From Rubrivivax sp. (lineage in GTDB: Bacteria > Pseudomonadota > Gammaproteobacteria > Burkholderiales > Burkholderiaceae_C): DNA of 43,039 nt. The translations under genes were made by a program, and so were the position numbers. Below the pieces are notes generated by a model, which was not told the DNA's origin, made no database searches, and worked only from the letters and a program-made list of their open reading frames with translations. Where the stretch lies: contig JAIYCR010000059.1 of the NCBI GenBank assembly GCA_027487905.1, positions 1 to 43,039 on the forward strand, written 5' to 3'. Shown in pieces: positions 6,329 through 15,587 of the stretch. Position 1 is the stretch's first letter. Each line of letters opens with the position of its first letter.

Positions 6329-9300
6329 GGGTGCACATCCCTCGCGCCAGCCCCCCGCGCCCTCAAACCTTCCCACAACAGACCTGCTCCCATCAGCAAG
6401 TTCTTCAGGTCCGCACGCACCTTCGGCGACTGCAGCGCCTGCTTGCTCATCTCGGTGTGTGCAGCGAGCGCATCGATCACCGCGTCGTCGATCTCGTGGT
6501 CCAGATCGGGGGAGTTCTTGAACTGCTCCTTGGTGTTGTTCTCCGCCTGCTCCACCAGCTTCTCCGACTCCATCAGCTTGCCCCGGATCACATCCTTGAC
6601 ATAGACCAGCTTGTCGTTTGGGGTCAGGTCGCCCTCGAACAGGTCGTTGACCTTGGCAATCAGCTCAGCGAGCTCGATCGTCGCCTTGTCCTGAACCTCG
6701 CCGGAGCCGCTTTCGGTGGTGGGAAAAAGCTTGACGTGCTCGCTGGCCTGCAGACGGAGAGCAGAGTCGCCCAGGCTCTTGATGGTGTAGGCGGTGAGCT
6801 TCAGTGCCGAGAGGTCCACACCCTCGCGCTCGCGTCCGTAGGTCAGCAGCGGGTGCAGCAGCCGGAAGAAGATGGCGCGCTTCTCCACGTCGGTGTTGCC
6901 GTAGTCGAAGATCTGCGACATGAAGCCGTAGATGCGCACATAGGCCGCGATGTCGCTTTTGAAGAGGATGAGCGAGTCCATCGTGTCCTTGGCGGCCTTG
7001 GCCCGGTCGGCATCGCCGCCGGCTGCGTCGAAGGCCCGCTTGGCCTCGGCAAAAGCATGCAGCAGCCGGCTGGCCACGGGCGTGGTCGCGGCGTCCAGCT
7101 CGGAGGGCTTGGCCCGCTGGCCCTTGAGCGCCACGTGCACCACCCGGTCCACCTCGAAGGGGTCGTAGAGCGCCTGGCCGTCGAGCTTGGCCTTGAGCTC
7201 GGTGACGATGTAGGGGTCGGTCACGCCGGCCAGTTCGGCCGTCTCGTAGTAGGGCTTGAAGGCCGCGAGGATGTCCGCCGGGTCGTTGACGAAGTCGACC
7301 ACGTAGGTCTGGTCCTTCCCCGGGTGGCAGCGGTTCAGGCGCGACAGCGTCTGCACCGCCTGGATGCCGGCCAGCCGCTTGTCCACATACATCGCGCACA
7401 GCAGCGGCTCGTCGAAACCGGTCTGGAACTTGTTGGCCACCAGCAGCAACTGGTAGTCCCCGCTCTTGAAGGCCTCGCGGATGCCCTGGCCGGCGAGCTT
7501 CGGGTTGAGCTCCTTGCTGTTCTCGGTGAAAGGGTCCGGGCCGCTTTCGGTGTCGATGACCTCACCGGAGAAGGCCACCAGCGCGTCCATCCGGTAGCCG
7601 TGGTCGGCGATGTACTGGCGGGTGGCACGCTGCCAGCGCACGGCCTCCTTGCGGCTGCCCGTCACCACCATGGCCTTGGCCTGGCCGCCCAGCAGCCCGG
7701 CCACGTGCTTGCGGTAATGCTCCACCACCACCTGCACCCGCTGCGCGATGTTGTACTCGTGCAGCCGCACCCAGCCCATGATGCCCTTCATGGCATCGGA
7801 CTGGTCCACCTCGTTCGAGCCGATCACCGTGACCCCATCCTGGCCGTGGTGGGCCAGCGAGAAGGCCACCTTGTACGAGGTGTAGGTCTTCAGCACATCC
7901 AGGATGAAGCCTTCCTCGATGGCCTGGCGCATCGAGTAGACGTGGAAGGGCGCCGGGATGTTGTCCGGCGCGGGCTTGCGGGCGGGGTCCGGGCGGGTGC
8001 CGAAGAGCTGCAGCGTCTTGTCCTTGGGCGTGGCGGTGAAGGCCACGTAGGTGATGCCGTGGGTGATGCCGTGGGTGGCGCCAGCCTGCTCGCTGCCTTC
8101 CTGCCCCTCGCCGGCCTTGGCCGCCATCTGCGCGGCCAGGATGTCCTCGGCGCTCACGCCGCCGCCGTCCGCCAGCTCGGCCAGCTCGGCGGCGCTGAGC
8201 ACCATCTTGAGCTTGGCCGCCGTCTCGTTGGTCTGCGACGAGTGCGCCTCGTCGACGATCACCGCGAAGCGCTTGCTGCGGGTGGCCGCCAGCTTGCGCA
8301 CCTCCTCCAGCGCGAAGGGGAAGGTCTGGATGGTGCACACCACGATCTTCTTGCCCGCCGACAGGGCCTCGGCCAGCTCACGGCTCTTGCTTGCGCCCTC
8401 GCCGGTGATGACCGCCACCACGCCCTGGGTGCGCTCGAAGGACAGGATGGCCTCGCGCAGCTGGTCGTCCAGCACCGTGCGGTCGGAGATGACGATCACC
8501 GTGTCGAAGACCTTCTGCTCTTGGCCCGTTTCATCCGTGCGGTGCAGGTCGGCCAGGAAATGGGCCGTCCAGGCGATGGAGTTGGTCTTGCCCGAGCCGG
8601 CCGAGTGCTGCACCAGGTACTTGCCGCCCGGCCCCTCCTTTGTCACGGCTGCCACCAGCTGGCGGGTCACGGTGAGCTGGTGGTAGCGCGGGAAGATCCA
8701 TCCCACCAGCTGCTTCTTGCGGTTCTTCACCGGCACCATGTAGCGCCCGAGGATCTGCAAGAAGCTGTCGCGCTGCCACACCTCCTTCCACAGGTAGTCG
8801 GTGGCGATGCCCTTGGGGTTCGGCGGGTTGCCGGCACCCCCGGCGTTGCCCTGGTTGAAGGGCAGGAAGGTGGTGTCCAGGCCGGCCAGCCGGGTCGTCA
8901 TCTCGGCGGCCACATTGCTCACCGCGAAGTGCACCAGCGCGCCGCCCGGGAAGGCCAGCAGCGGCTCGGGCAGGTTCTTCGGCTTGAAGACGGGTTCGCG
9001 GTCGGTCTTGTATTGATAAACGGCGTCTTGCACGCCCTGGGTGTAGTGGCTCTTGAGTTCGGCCGTGGCCACCGGAATGCCGTTGACGAACAGCACCAGG
9101 TCGATGCTGTTCTCGTGGTGCACCGAGTAGCGCACCTGGCGCACCACCCGCAGCCGGTTGGCTGCATAGCGGGCCTGCAGGTCGGCGTTCATCGCCAGCG
9201 CGGGCTTGAACTGGCACATGGCCACCGCGTGCTTCAAGCCGATCATCTCGAAACCCTGGCGCAGCACCGAGAGCGTGCCCTGGCTGTCGAGCGACTTGCG

Positions 9301-9522
9301 CAGGCGCTCGGCCACCACGCGCGACGCGGCGGCACCATGGCTCTTCACGATGATGTCCCAGGCCTTGGGCTGGCTGGCCTGTATCCAGGCGATGGCGTCG
9401 TCGACGAAGAGTGCCTGCGGTCGGTCGTAGCGGCTGGCATCGGCCGCGTCGTGCAGCCAACCCGCGGCCTTCAGGTCGGCGCAGATCTCCTCTTCGAGGT
9501 GGATTTCCTTGTGGATGCTCAT
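6325..9522 (-). CDS. hsdR: Type I restriction endonuclease, R subunit
   Basis: 1065 residues, full length. It cuts unmodified DNA after ATP-driven translocation as part of the HsdR2M2S complex. The N-terminal nuclease shows Asp141 and the 'ELK' pair Glu155/Lys157. The SF2 helicase motor has Walker A 'GSGKT' (309-313), DEAH (424-427), 'FTATP' (motif III) and 'QTLSRLNR' (motif VI). The C-terminal part is helical and should contact HsdM. The ATG at 9522 overlaps the hsdS stop by 4 bases. A small in-frame duplication (THGITHGI, about 8048-8075) lies just before motif III; it is probably tolerated. No frameshift is seen. Confidence 0.96.
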   Translation of the reverse strand: MSIHKEIHLEEEICADLKAAGWLHDAADASRYDRPQALFVDDAIAWIQASQPKAWDIIVKSHGAAASRVVAERLRKSLDSQGTLSVLRQGFEMIGLKHAVAMCQFKPALAMNADLQARYAANRLRVVRQVRYSVHHENSIDLVLFVNGIPVATAELKSHYTQGVQDAVYQYKTDREPVFKPKNLPEPLLAFPGGALVHFAVSNVAAEMTTRLAGLDTTFLPFNQGNAGGAGNPPNPKGIATDYLWKEVWQRDSFLQILGRYMVPVKNRKKQLVGWIFPRYHQLTVTRQLVAAVTKEGPGGKYLVQHSAGSGKTNSIAWTAHFLADLHRTDETGQEQKVFDTVIVISDRTVLDDQLREAILSFERTQGVVAVITGEGASKSRELAEALSAGKKIVVCTIQTFPFALEEVRKLAATRSKRFAVIVDEAHSSQTNETAAKLKMVLSAAELAELADGGGVSAEDILAAQMAAKAGEGQEGSEQAGATHGITHGITYVAFTATPKDKTLQLFGTRPDPARKPAPDNIPAPFHVYSMRQAIEEGFILDVLKTYTSYKVAFSLAHHGQDGVTVIGSNEVDQSDAMKGIMGWVRLHEYNIAQRVQVVVEHYRKHVAGLLGGQAKAMVVTGSRKEAVRWQRATRQYIADHGYRMDALVAFSGEVIDTESGPDPFTENSKELNPKLAGQGIREAFKSGDYQLLLVANKFQTGFDEPLLCAMYVDKRLAGIQAVQTLSRLNRCHPGKDQTYVVDFVNDPADILAAFKPYYETAELAGVTDPYIVTELKAKLDGQALYDPFEVDRVVHVALKGQRAKPSELDAATTPVASRLLHAFAEAKRAFDAAGGDADRAKAAKDTMDSLILFKSDIAAYVRIYGFMSQIFDYGNTDVEKRAIFFRLLHPLLTYGREREGVDLSALKLTAYTIKSLGDSALRLQASEHVKLFPTTESGSGEVQDKATIELAELIAKVNDLFEGDLTPNDKLVYVKDVIRGKLMESEKLVEQAENNTKEQFKNSPDLDHEIDDAVIDALAAHTEMSKQALQSPKVRADLKNLLMGAGLLWEGLRARGAGARDVHP

Positions 9523-10895
9523 GCGGCGATGGCCTCGGCTGGCGGCACCCAGCGGCGCACGTCGATCTTGCCGGTGACGGCGGCGGAGATGAGGGCGGAG
9601 CGGCGTTCGAGGAGTAGTTGGATGGCGCCCTGACCACTTTTGATCAAGCTGTCGCAGGTCGCGCGTTGCATGTCGATGTGGCTCAGCAATGCCTGCTGTT
9701 CGAAGGCCGGTGGGATGACCACCGGCAATTCCATCAGGTTTGTCGATGAGATTGAAGCGAGGTTTGTGCTCTGCTTGGATCGCGACATGAAGTAAAACTG
9801 CGCGTAGTCAGAGCTCGTAATCGCATTCAGCCAGCGCGGCGTGATGCCAATCGGGCGCACTGCAAACACATGGTTTTGGTGAATGCACGGGTCGATGCTG
9901 CCGTCCCACACGTGACCTCGGCCGAGCTTGTCGAAGTCGCCGCCTTCGTTCATCAGCACATCGCCTGCCAGGAGGCGGTAGCGCGGGAGGTCGTCGACCG
10001 GTATCTCGATGGTCGAAACCTCATCGAGGTCAAGGTAGCCATCCTGAACGTTTGCAACGCGCAGGTACGGCACTTCGACGGTTGCCTTGCCGGCGTTGTC
10101 CTTGCCTTTCGCTATTCCAGTCTGGACATGCGCAACGAACTTCAGCCGGACGAGATCCCAATGCGCCGGCACCTCCCCCAGCCACTCCACCCCCGAATCC
10201 TTCATCGGCACGTTCGGGTCCAGCCCCTTCGTGACGGCCTGCGAAATCACCGTCTGGCGCTTCTCTTTCAGCAGCTCGATCAGGCGCCGCTGCTCTTCGA
10301 CCAGGGCGTCGATCTTGGCTGTTTCGCGGTCGAGGAAGGCGGCGATGGCTTGCTGTTCGAAGAGAGGTGGTCTTGCAAGAACGAAGTCGCAAAACTGATC
10401 TTGACCCAAGTTCTGCATGCTGGAGCTCGTACCGGCACAGGCCATTTCAACCTGGGTGCGGTAAGCGAGCGTGTTGGTCCAGTAGTGGATGTACTCGGCA
10501 GCGACCTCGCCGGCAAAGTGAACCTGCCACAGTCGATCCGGCAAGTACAGGTTCTTGCAGCTCTTTAGAACGACGCCGGCAGCGCCAACCAGATCCGGGG
10601 TGTTCATGCGGCTTACGATCAATGTGCCGCCGACCACTGGGCAGGACACCCGCCCGTACTCTTCAGGTACGACCGCTTTGTTCTCTTTGGGATCGAACTG
10701 ACCCCTGTAGACGCAACTGGTCTTTAAGACGCCCAACTCGCCCTCGCCTGCCGGCGTATCCACCGAGTTCACGCTTGTTCCCGACTCAATGCGACCAATC
10801 AGGTTCTTCAGCCGATGGACCTCCCAATGCGACGGCACCTGCCCCAGGCAGTCGACCCCAACATCCCTGTACTTCTCGTGCCTTGGGAAGCTCAC
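9519..10895 (-). CDS. hsdS: Type I restriction-modification specificity subunit
   Basis: 458 residues from a GTG at 10895 that overlaps the hsdM stop by 4 bases. The protein is two half-repeats. Each begins with a near-identical segment ('[15 protein letters not shown]' and '[15 protein letters not shown]'), followed by a variable target-recognition domain and a conserved helical spacer ('[18 protein letters not shown]' and '[18 protein letters not shown]'). Each recognition domain reads one half of a bipartite DNA site. This gene's base composition is slightly less GC-rich in the recognition domains than the flanking genes, as is usual for these swapped regions. The recognised sequence cannot be deduced by eye. 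Confidence 0.95.
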   Translation of the reverse strand: MSFPRHEKYRDVGVDCLGQVPSHWEVHRLKNLIGRIESGTSVNSVDTPAGEGELGVLKTSCVYRGQFDPKENKAVVPEEYGRVSCPVVGGTLIVSRMNTPDLVGAAGVVLKSCKNLYLPDRLWQVHFAGEVAAEYIHYWTNTLAYRTQVEMACAGTSSSMQNLGQDQFCDFVLARPPLFEQQAIAAFLDRETAKIDALVEEQRRLIELLKEKRQTVISQAVTKGLDPNVPMKDSGVEWLGEVPAHWDLVRLKFVAHVQTGIAKGKDNAGKATVEVPYLRVANVQDGYLDLDEVSTIEIPVDDLPRYRLLAGDVLMNEGGDFDKLGRGHVWDGSIDPCIHQNHVFAVRPIGITPRWLNAITSSDYAQFYFMSRSKQSTNLASISSTNLMELPVVIPPAFEQQALLSHIDMQRATCDSLIKSGQGAIQLLLERRSALISAAVTGKIDVRRWVPPAEAIAA

Positions 10896-12727
10896 GCCGA
10901 CAACCCCTCAATCATTGCCTTGATCCGATCCGTCACCTGCTTCAAATCCGCATCAATCTCCGCCAGCTCCCGCGGCGGCTCGAAGACATAGAAGTGCCGG
11001 TTGAACGGAATCTCGTAGCCAACCTTGGTCTTCTCGGGGTCGATCCAGGCATCCGGCGCATGCGGCAGCACCTCGCGCCGGAAGTAGGCCTCGACGTCTT
11101 CTGACAGCGGCACGTTCTCGGTGTCGCGCAGGCTGCTGTCGGGCTGCGGCTTGCCCTTGAGCTTGCCCTTCTCGCCCAGGATGACCTGCCCGGCTTCATC
11201 GCGCAGGGGCCGCTCCACGGTGATGGTGCGGTAGCCGAAGTCCTCGTTGCGGAAGATGCGCGACACCGGCACCACCTTCACCTGGCCGCCAGTGGGTGCT
11301 GCGGGCAGCGCATCGCCCGCCATCAGCACCTGGCGGCTCGCCTCCTTGCCATCGGCGCCCAGCACCGTCACCAGCTTGGCTTCGACGAAGCTGCCGAACA
11401 TCCGGGTCACCTGGGCGATGTGCTCGTCGCCCATCTCCTTGCGCTTGGAGCCCAGGCTCTTGCGCATCTTCTGCCAGAAGCTGGAGGCGTCGATGAGCTG
11501 CACCAGGCCCTTGCGCTCATCGGGCTTGCGGTTGCTCAGAATCCACACATAGGTGCTGATGCCGGTGTTGTAGAACATGTCGGTGGGCAGCGCGACGATG
11601 GCCTCCACCAGGTCGTTCTCCAGCACATGCCGCCTGATTTCGGACTCACCCGAGCCGGCGCCGCCGGTGAAAAGCGGCGAGCCATTGAGCACGATGCCCA
11701 GGCGGCTGCCGCCCTGCACGGCCGGGCGCATCTTGCTCAGCAGGTGCAGCAGGAAGAGCAGCGAGCCGTCCGACACCCGCGGCAGGCCGGGCCCGAAGCG
11801 GCCGTTGTAGCCCTGGCGCTCGTGCTCGTCGCGGATGGCCCGCTCGATCTTCTTCCACTCCACGCCAAAGGGCGGGTTGGACAGCATGTAGTCGAAGAGC
11901 TTGCCGAGCAGGCCATCGTCGCTGAGCGTGTTGCCCAACACGATGTGGCTGATGTCCTGGCCGCGGATCAGCATGTCCGCCTTGCAGATGGCGTGGGACT
12001 CGGGGTTGAGCTCCTGGCCGAAGAGCGTCAGCCGGGCCTTGGGGTTCAGCTCGGCCAGATATTCCCCCGCCACTGACAACATGCCCCCGGTGCCAGCGGT
12101 CGGGTCGTACATCGTGCGCACCACGCCCGGCTTGGTCAGGGCGTCGCTGTCTTCGATGAACAGCAGGTTCACCATCAGGCGGATCACCTCGCGGGGGGTG
12201 AAGTGCTCGCCAGCCGTCTCGTTGGAGATTTCCGCGAACTTGCGGATCAGCTCCTCGAACACCAGGCCCATCTGCAGGTTGTCCACCGAAGCCGGGTGCA
12301 GGTCGAAGCCCGCGAACTTCTCGGTCACCAGATACAGCAGCCGGGCCTTGTGCAGCCGCTCCACCGTGGCCGCGAAATCGAAGTGCTCGAAGATCGAGCG
12401 GACATCGGGCGCGAAGCCCTGGATGTAGCTGTCCAGGTTGGCGCGGACGTTGTCCTGGTCGCCCATCAGCTTGCCCATGTCGAGCGAGGACACGTTGTAG
12501 AAGTCCAGGCCCGCCTTTCTCTTGACGAAGGGCTCGAAGGCGATGCCCGCGGCCTGCCGGGTGGCGTGCTCCTTCAGCACCTCGGCCTTGGTGGGCGCGA
12601 GCACGCAGTCCAGCCGGCGCAGCACGGTGAAGGGCAGGATCACCCGGCCGTATTCACTCTGCTTGAAATCGCCGCGCAGCAGGTCGGCCACCGACCAGAT
12701 GAGGGAGGAAAGGGCTTGTTGGTTCAT
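10892..12727 (-). CDS. hsdM: Type I restriction-modification methyltransferase subunit
   Basis: 611 residues, an N6-adenine methyltransferase that protects host DNA and forms the core of the complex with HsdS. It has an N-terminal HsdM helical domain (from '[21 protein letters not shown]'-type start; residues 1-150), the AdoMet motif I 'DPTAGTGGM' (208-216) and the catalytic NPPF (284-287). A long C-terminal extension (~450-611) contains '[15 protein letters not shown]', typical of the large HsdM subgroup. It is the first gene of the overlapping hsdM-hsdS-hsdR-mrr operon. The ATG at 12727 lacks a strong Shine-Dalgarno. The gene looks intact. Confidence 0.96.
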   Translation of the reverse strand: MNQQALSSLIWSVADLLRGDFKQSEYGRVILPFTVLRRLDCVLAPTKAEVLKEHATRQAAGIAFEPFVKRKAGLDFYNVSSLDMGKLMGDQDNVRANLDSYIQGFAPDVRSIFEHFDFAATVERLHKARLLYLVTEKFAGFDLHPASVDNLQMGLVFEELIRKFAEISNETAGEHFTPREVIRLMVNLLFIEDSDALTKPGVVRTMYDPTAGTGGMLSVAGEYLAELNPKARLTLFGQELNPESHAICKADMLIRGQDISHIVLGNTLSDDGLLGKLFDYMLSNPPFGVEWKKIERAIRDEHERQGYNGRFGPGLPRVSDGSLLFLLHLLSKMRPAVQGGSRLGIVLNGSPLFTGGAGSGESEIRRHVLENDLVEAIVALPTDMFYNTGISTYVWILSNRKPDERKGLVQLIDASSFWQKMRKSLGSKRKEMGDEHIAQVTRMFGSFVEAKLVTVLGADGKEASRQVLMAGDALPAAPTGGQVKVVPVSRIFRNEDFGYRTITVERPLRDEAGQVILGEKGKLKGKPQPDSSLRDTENVPLSEDVEAYFRREVLPHAPDAWIDPEKTKVGYEIPFNRHFYVFEPPRELAEIDADLKQVTDRIKAMIEGLSA

Positions 12728-12917
12728 TCGTCTGTTCTTTTGGCCCCGCGAGTGGCGCAGGCTGCATCCGCGATTGTCTGCACAGCGTAACGACGAGTCG
12801 CCGGCTGGGTCGAGCGAATCTTGTGTGCCTTGCAGCCGGGCGGGCCGGTTGCAGCGGCGGTGGGCGGCCAGCGCCCTGCGCTATAAACCCCTTCACTTTT
12901 TCCAGCGGAGTCCCGTT

Positions 12918-13793
12918 ATGCAGATGGATTTCACCGGCCGCGTCGCCATCGTCACCGGCGCCGGCGGCGGCCTTGGCCGCTGCCACGCCCTGGGCCTGGC
13001 CGCCCGTGGCGCGCGCGTGGTCGTCAACGACCTGGGCCGGGCCGATGCGGTGGTGGAGGAAATCCGCGCGGCCGGGGGCGAGGCCATGGCCCATGCGGCC
13101 AACGTGACCGATTTCGACGCGGTGCAGGACATGGTGGCGCAGGCCGAGGCGCGCTGGGGGCGGGTGGACATCCTGGTGAACAACGCGGGCATCCTGCGCG
13201 ACCGCACCTTCGCCAAGATGGACCTGGCCGACTTCCGCCTGGTGCTGGACGTGCACCTGATGGGCGCGGTGCACGCCTGCAAGGCGGTGTGGGCGGGCAT
13301 GCAGGCGCGGCGCTATGGCCGCATCGTGATGACCACTTCTTCTTCGGGCCTCTATGGAAACTTCGGCCAGAGCAACTACGGCGCGGCCAAGATGGCGCTC
13401 GTGGGCCTGATGCAGACGCTGGCGCTGGAAGGCGCCAAGCACGACATCCGGGTGAACTGCCTGGCGCCCACCGCGGCCACGCAGATGACCGAAGGCCTGA
13501 TGCCGCCCGAGGTGCTGGCTGCGCTCAAGCCCGAGGCGGTGACGCCCGCGCTGCTGCACCTGGTGAGCGAGGCCGCGCCCACCCGCACGATTGCCTGCGC
13601 CGGCGCCGGCAGCTTCGAGGCCGCGCACATCACCCTCACCCAGGGCCTGCACCTGGGCCTGGGCGACGACGTGCCCGAGCGCCTGGCCGCCGCCTGGGAA
13701 CAGGTGGCCGACCGCCGTGGCGAGCAGGTTCCGGCCAGCGGCTCGGCGCAAGGGGCGCACGAGGTGGCGGCGGTGCTGGGCGGACGGGGCTGA
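12918..13793 (+). CDS. SDR-family (3-hydroxyacyl-CoA-type) dehydrogenase
   Basis: 291 residues from the ATG at 12918, with GGAG 8 bases upstream; a TATAAA hexamer at 12882-12887 is a possible -10. It has the Rossmann dinucleotide motif 'TGAGGGLGR', 'NNAG', the catalytic Ser-Tyr-Lys set in 'TTSSSGLYGNFGQSNYGAAK' and 'IRVNCLAP'. The sequence resembles the SDR domain of peroxisomal multifunctional enzyme type 2, which oxidises (3R)-hydroxyacyl-CoA. A C-terminal extension after the SDR core ('GAGSFEAAHITLTQG') is typical of that subgroup. It probably uses NAD(H) in fatty acid or related acyl-CoA metabolism. There are no operon partners: the restriction genes upstream diverge and the ABC permease downstream converges. 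Confidence 0.88.
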   Translation: MQMDFTGRVAIVTGAGGGLGRCHALGLAARGARVVVNDLGRADAVVEEIRAAGGEAMAHAANVTDFDAVQDMVAQAEARWGRVDILVNNAGILRDRTFAKMDLADFRLVLDVHLMGAVHACKAVWAGMQARRYGRIVMTTSSSGLYGNFGQSNYGAAKMALVGLMQTLALEGAKHDIRVNCLAPTAATQMTEGLMPPEVLAALKPEAVTPALLHLVSEAAPTRTIACAGAGSFEAAHITLTQGLHLGLGDDVPERLAAAWEQVADRRGEQVPASGSAQGAHEVAAVLGGRG

Positions 13794-13846
13794 GCCCTTC
13801 CCTGCCCTTCCCTGCCCTTCCCCTCCCCCCCTGCGCGGAAAGCCCC

Positions 13847-15544
13847 TCAGGCCCTGCGCAGCGAGCGCGACAGCATCACCACCGGAATCAGCCCCACCGC
13901 CACGATGGCCAGCGACGGCAGCGCGGCCTCGCCCAGCCGCTCGTCGCGGGCGAACTGGTAGGCCACCACCGCCAGCGTGTCGCTGTTGAAGGGCCGCAGC
14001 ACCAGCGTGGCGGGCAGCTCCTTCATCACGTCCACGAACACCAGCAGCGCCGCGGCCAGCGCCGAGCGCCGCAGCAGCGGCAGGTGCAGCCGCAGGAACA
14101 CCCGCAGGCGCGAGGCGCCCATCAGCCGGGCGGTCTCGTCGATGGACATGGGCACGCGCGCATAGCCCGCCTCGACCGATTGCAGCGCCACCGCCGAGAA
14201 GCGCACCAGGTAGGCATAGACGAGGCCGAACGCGGTGCCGGTGACGAGCGTGGGCAGCGACAGCTCGGGCCACACCGCCTGCACCCAGCCCAGCGGCAGC
14301 AGGATGCCCACGGCAATCACCGCACCGGGCACCGCATAGCCCAGCGACACCGTGGCGAGCGCCCCCTGGGCCAACCGCGCACGGCGCGGCGTGACGGCCA
14401 GGCGCGCTGCGGCGGACATGGCCAGCGCCGCCATCACCGCCAGCAGCGCCGCCAGCGCCGCCAGGCGCAGGCTTGTCCAGGCCCACTGCCCGAAGCGGGC
14501 GTCCAGCCAGCCGGCGGTCTGCAGGCCGTCGTCGCCACCGGCCGGCGCACCGGTGATGGCCGCGCCCAGCAGGCGCAGCAGCACCAGCACCGGCAGCACG
14601 AAGCCGCCCAGCACAGGCAGCGCGCAGGCCACAACGGCCGCCGCCGCGCGCCAGCCGCGCAGCACGATGGGGCGGGCCTCGCTGGCCTGGCTGGCGCTCA
14701 GGCGGCTGCTGGTGAACTGCAGCCGCCGCTGCGCGCGCCGCTCCAGCCACAGCAGCAGCGCCACCACCGCCAGCAGCACCGAGGCGAGCTGCGCGGCGGC
14801 CATGCGGTCGTTCATCGACAGCCAGGCCCGGTAGATGCCGGTGGTGAAGGTGGTGAGGCCGAAATAGGCGCCCACGCCGTAGTCGGCCAGCGTCTCCATC
14901 AGCGCCAGCGCCACCCCGGCGGCCAGCGCCGGGCGGGCCAGCGGCAGCGCCACCTCGCGCACGCGGCGGCGGGCACCCGCGCCTAGCAGGCGCGCCGCTT
15001 CCATCAGCCGCACGGCGCGTTCGCTCAGCGCGGTGCGGGTGAGCAGGTAGACATAGGGGTAGAGGCACAGGGTGAACAGCATCACCGCGCCCCACAGGCT
15101 GCGCACGTCGGGCCACAGCGCCCCGGTGGCGCCGGTGGCCTGGCGCAGCGCGGTCTGCAGCGGGCCGCTGAACTGCAGGAAATCGGTGGCCGCATAGGCC
15201 AGCACATAGGCCGGCATGGCCAGCGGCAGCAGCAAGGCCCATTCGAAGAAGCGCCGCAGCGGGAACTCGAAGAGCGCCACCAGCGCCGCAGTGGCGCCGC
15301 CCACCACCGCCACGCCGACGGCCACGCCCAGGGCCAGCAGCAGCGACTGCCCGGCATAGGCCGCCAGCACCGTGTCGGCCTGGTGGCGCAGCGTCTGCAG
15401 CGCCCCGGCGTCCAGCGCCAGCCAGGAGCCGACGATGCCCAGCACCGGAACGCTCAGCAGCGCGGCCAGCGCCAGCGCCGGCTTCAACACGGCGCTGCCC
15501 CGCCCTGCCGGTCCATGGACAGACGCTGCAGCGGCCTGGGCCAC
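13847..15544 (-). CDS. ABC transporter permease, iron(III) type (FbpB-like)
   Basis: 565 residues from a GTG at 15544, with about 12 predicted membrane segments in two homologous halves. Each half has the permease loop for ATPase docking: 'EAARLLGAGARRRVREVALPLARPALAAG' region (~180-210) and 'ETARLMGASRLRVFLRLHLPLLRRS' region (~475-500); both are EAA-type loops. This two-domain layout is that of FbpB/SfuB/ThiP permeases, which import Fe(III), thiamine or related solutes from the periplasm. The ATPase gene lies head-to-head 43 bases away rather than in the same operon, and no substrate-binding protein gene is in the window. Iron is the likely substrate, judged mainly from the ATPase. Confidence 0.85.
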   Translation of the reverse strand: MAQAAAASVHGPAGRGSAVLKPALALAALLSVPVLGIVGSWLALDAGALQTLRHQADTVLAAYAGQSLLLALGVAVGVAVVGGATAALVALFEFPLRRFFEWALLLPLAMPAYVLAYAATDFLQFSGPLQTALRQATGATGALWPDVRSLWGAVMLFTLCLYPYVYLLTRTALSERAVRLMEAARLLGAGARRRVREVALPLARPALAAGVALALMETLADYGVGAYFGLTTFTTGIYRAWLSMNDRMAAAQLASVLLAVVALLLWLERRAQRRLQFTSSRLSASQASEARPIVLRGWRAAAAVVACALPVLGGFVLPVLVLLRLLGAAITGAPAGGDDGLQTAGWLDARFGQWAWTSLRLAALAALLAVMAALAMSAAARLAVTPRRARLAQGALATVSLGYAVPGAVIAVGILLPLGWVQAVWPELSLPTLVTGTAFGLVYAYLVRFSAVALQSVEAGYARVPMSIDETARLMGASRLRVFLRLHLPLLRRSALAAALLVFVDVMKELPATLVLRPFNSDTLAVVAYQFARDERLGEAALPSLAIVAVGLIPVVMLSRSLRRA

Positions 15545-15575
15545 TGAATGCGAACGACTCGCGTTTTCATCGTCC

Positions 15576-15581
15576 TATGAT
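15576..15581 (+). promoter_or_regulatory. Candidate -10 box (TATGAT) 6 bases before fbpC-like start
   Basis: TATGAT lies 6 bases upstream of the ATG at 15588 and there is no Shine-Dalgarno, which suggests a leaderless transcript. No good -35 is visible. The 43-base gap must hold divergent promoters. Confidence 0.4.
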
Positions 15582-15587
15582 ACGAAG

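Noticed and set aside
6331-9633. 1100-codon plus-strand open frame
   Set aside because: It lies exactly opposite hsdR and is rich in His/Leu/Gly/Val as expected from antisense reading of a GC-rich gene; hsdR has all family motifs.
12728-12917. Copy of the tRNA-Arg 3' end as an attachment site
   Set aside because: I looked for the T-arm/acceptor sequence near the end of the restriction cluster and found no match.
13796-13835. Three copies of CCCTTCCCTG after the SDR gene
   Set aside because: A short low-complexity run between convergent genes; no stem, no T-run, no sign of a function.
12654-15242. 862-codon minus-strand open frame spanning the SDR and permease region
   Set aside because: Opposite the SDR gene and in another frame of the permease; low-complexity Ala/Gly/Arg composition.
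15545-15587. Possible Fur box in the divergent fbpB/fbpC gap
   Set aside because: Only an imperfect palindrome (ATGCGAA...TTTTCAT) with little similarity to the 19-base Fur consensus.
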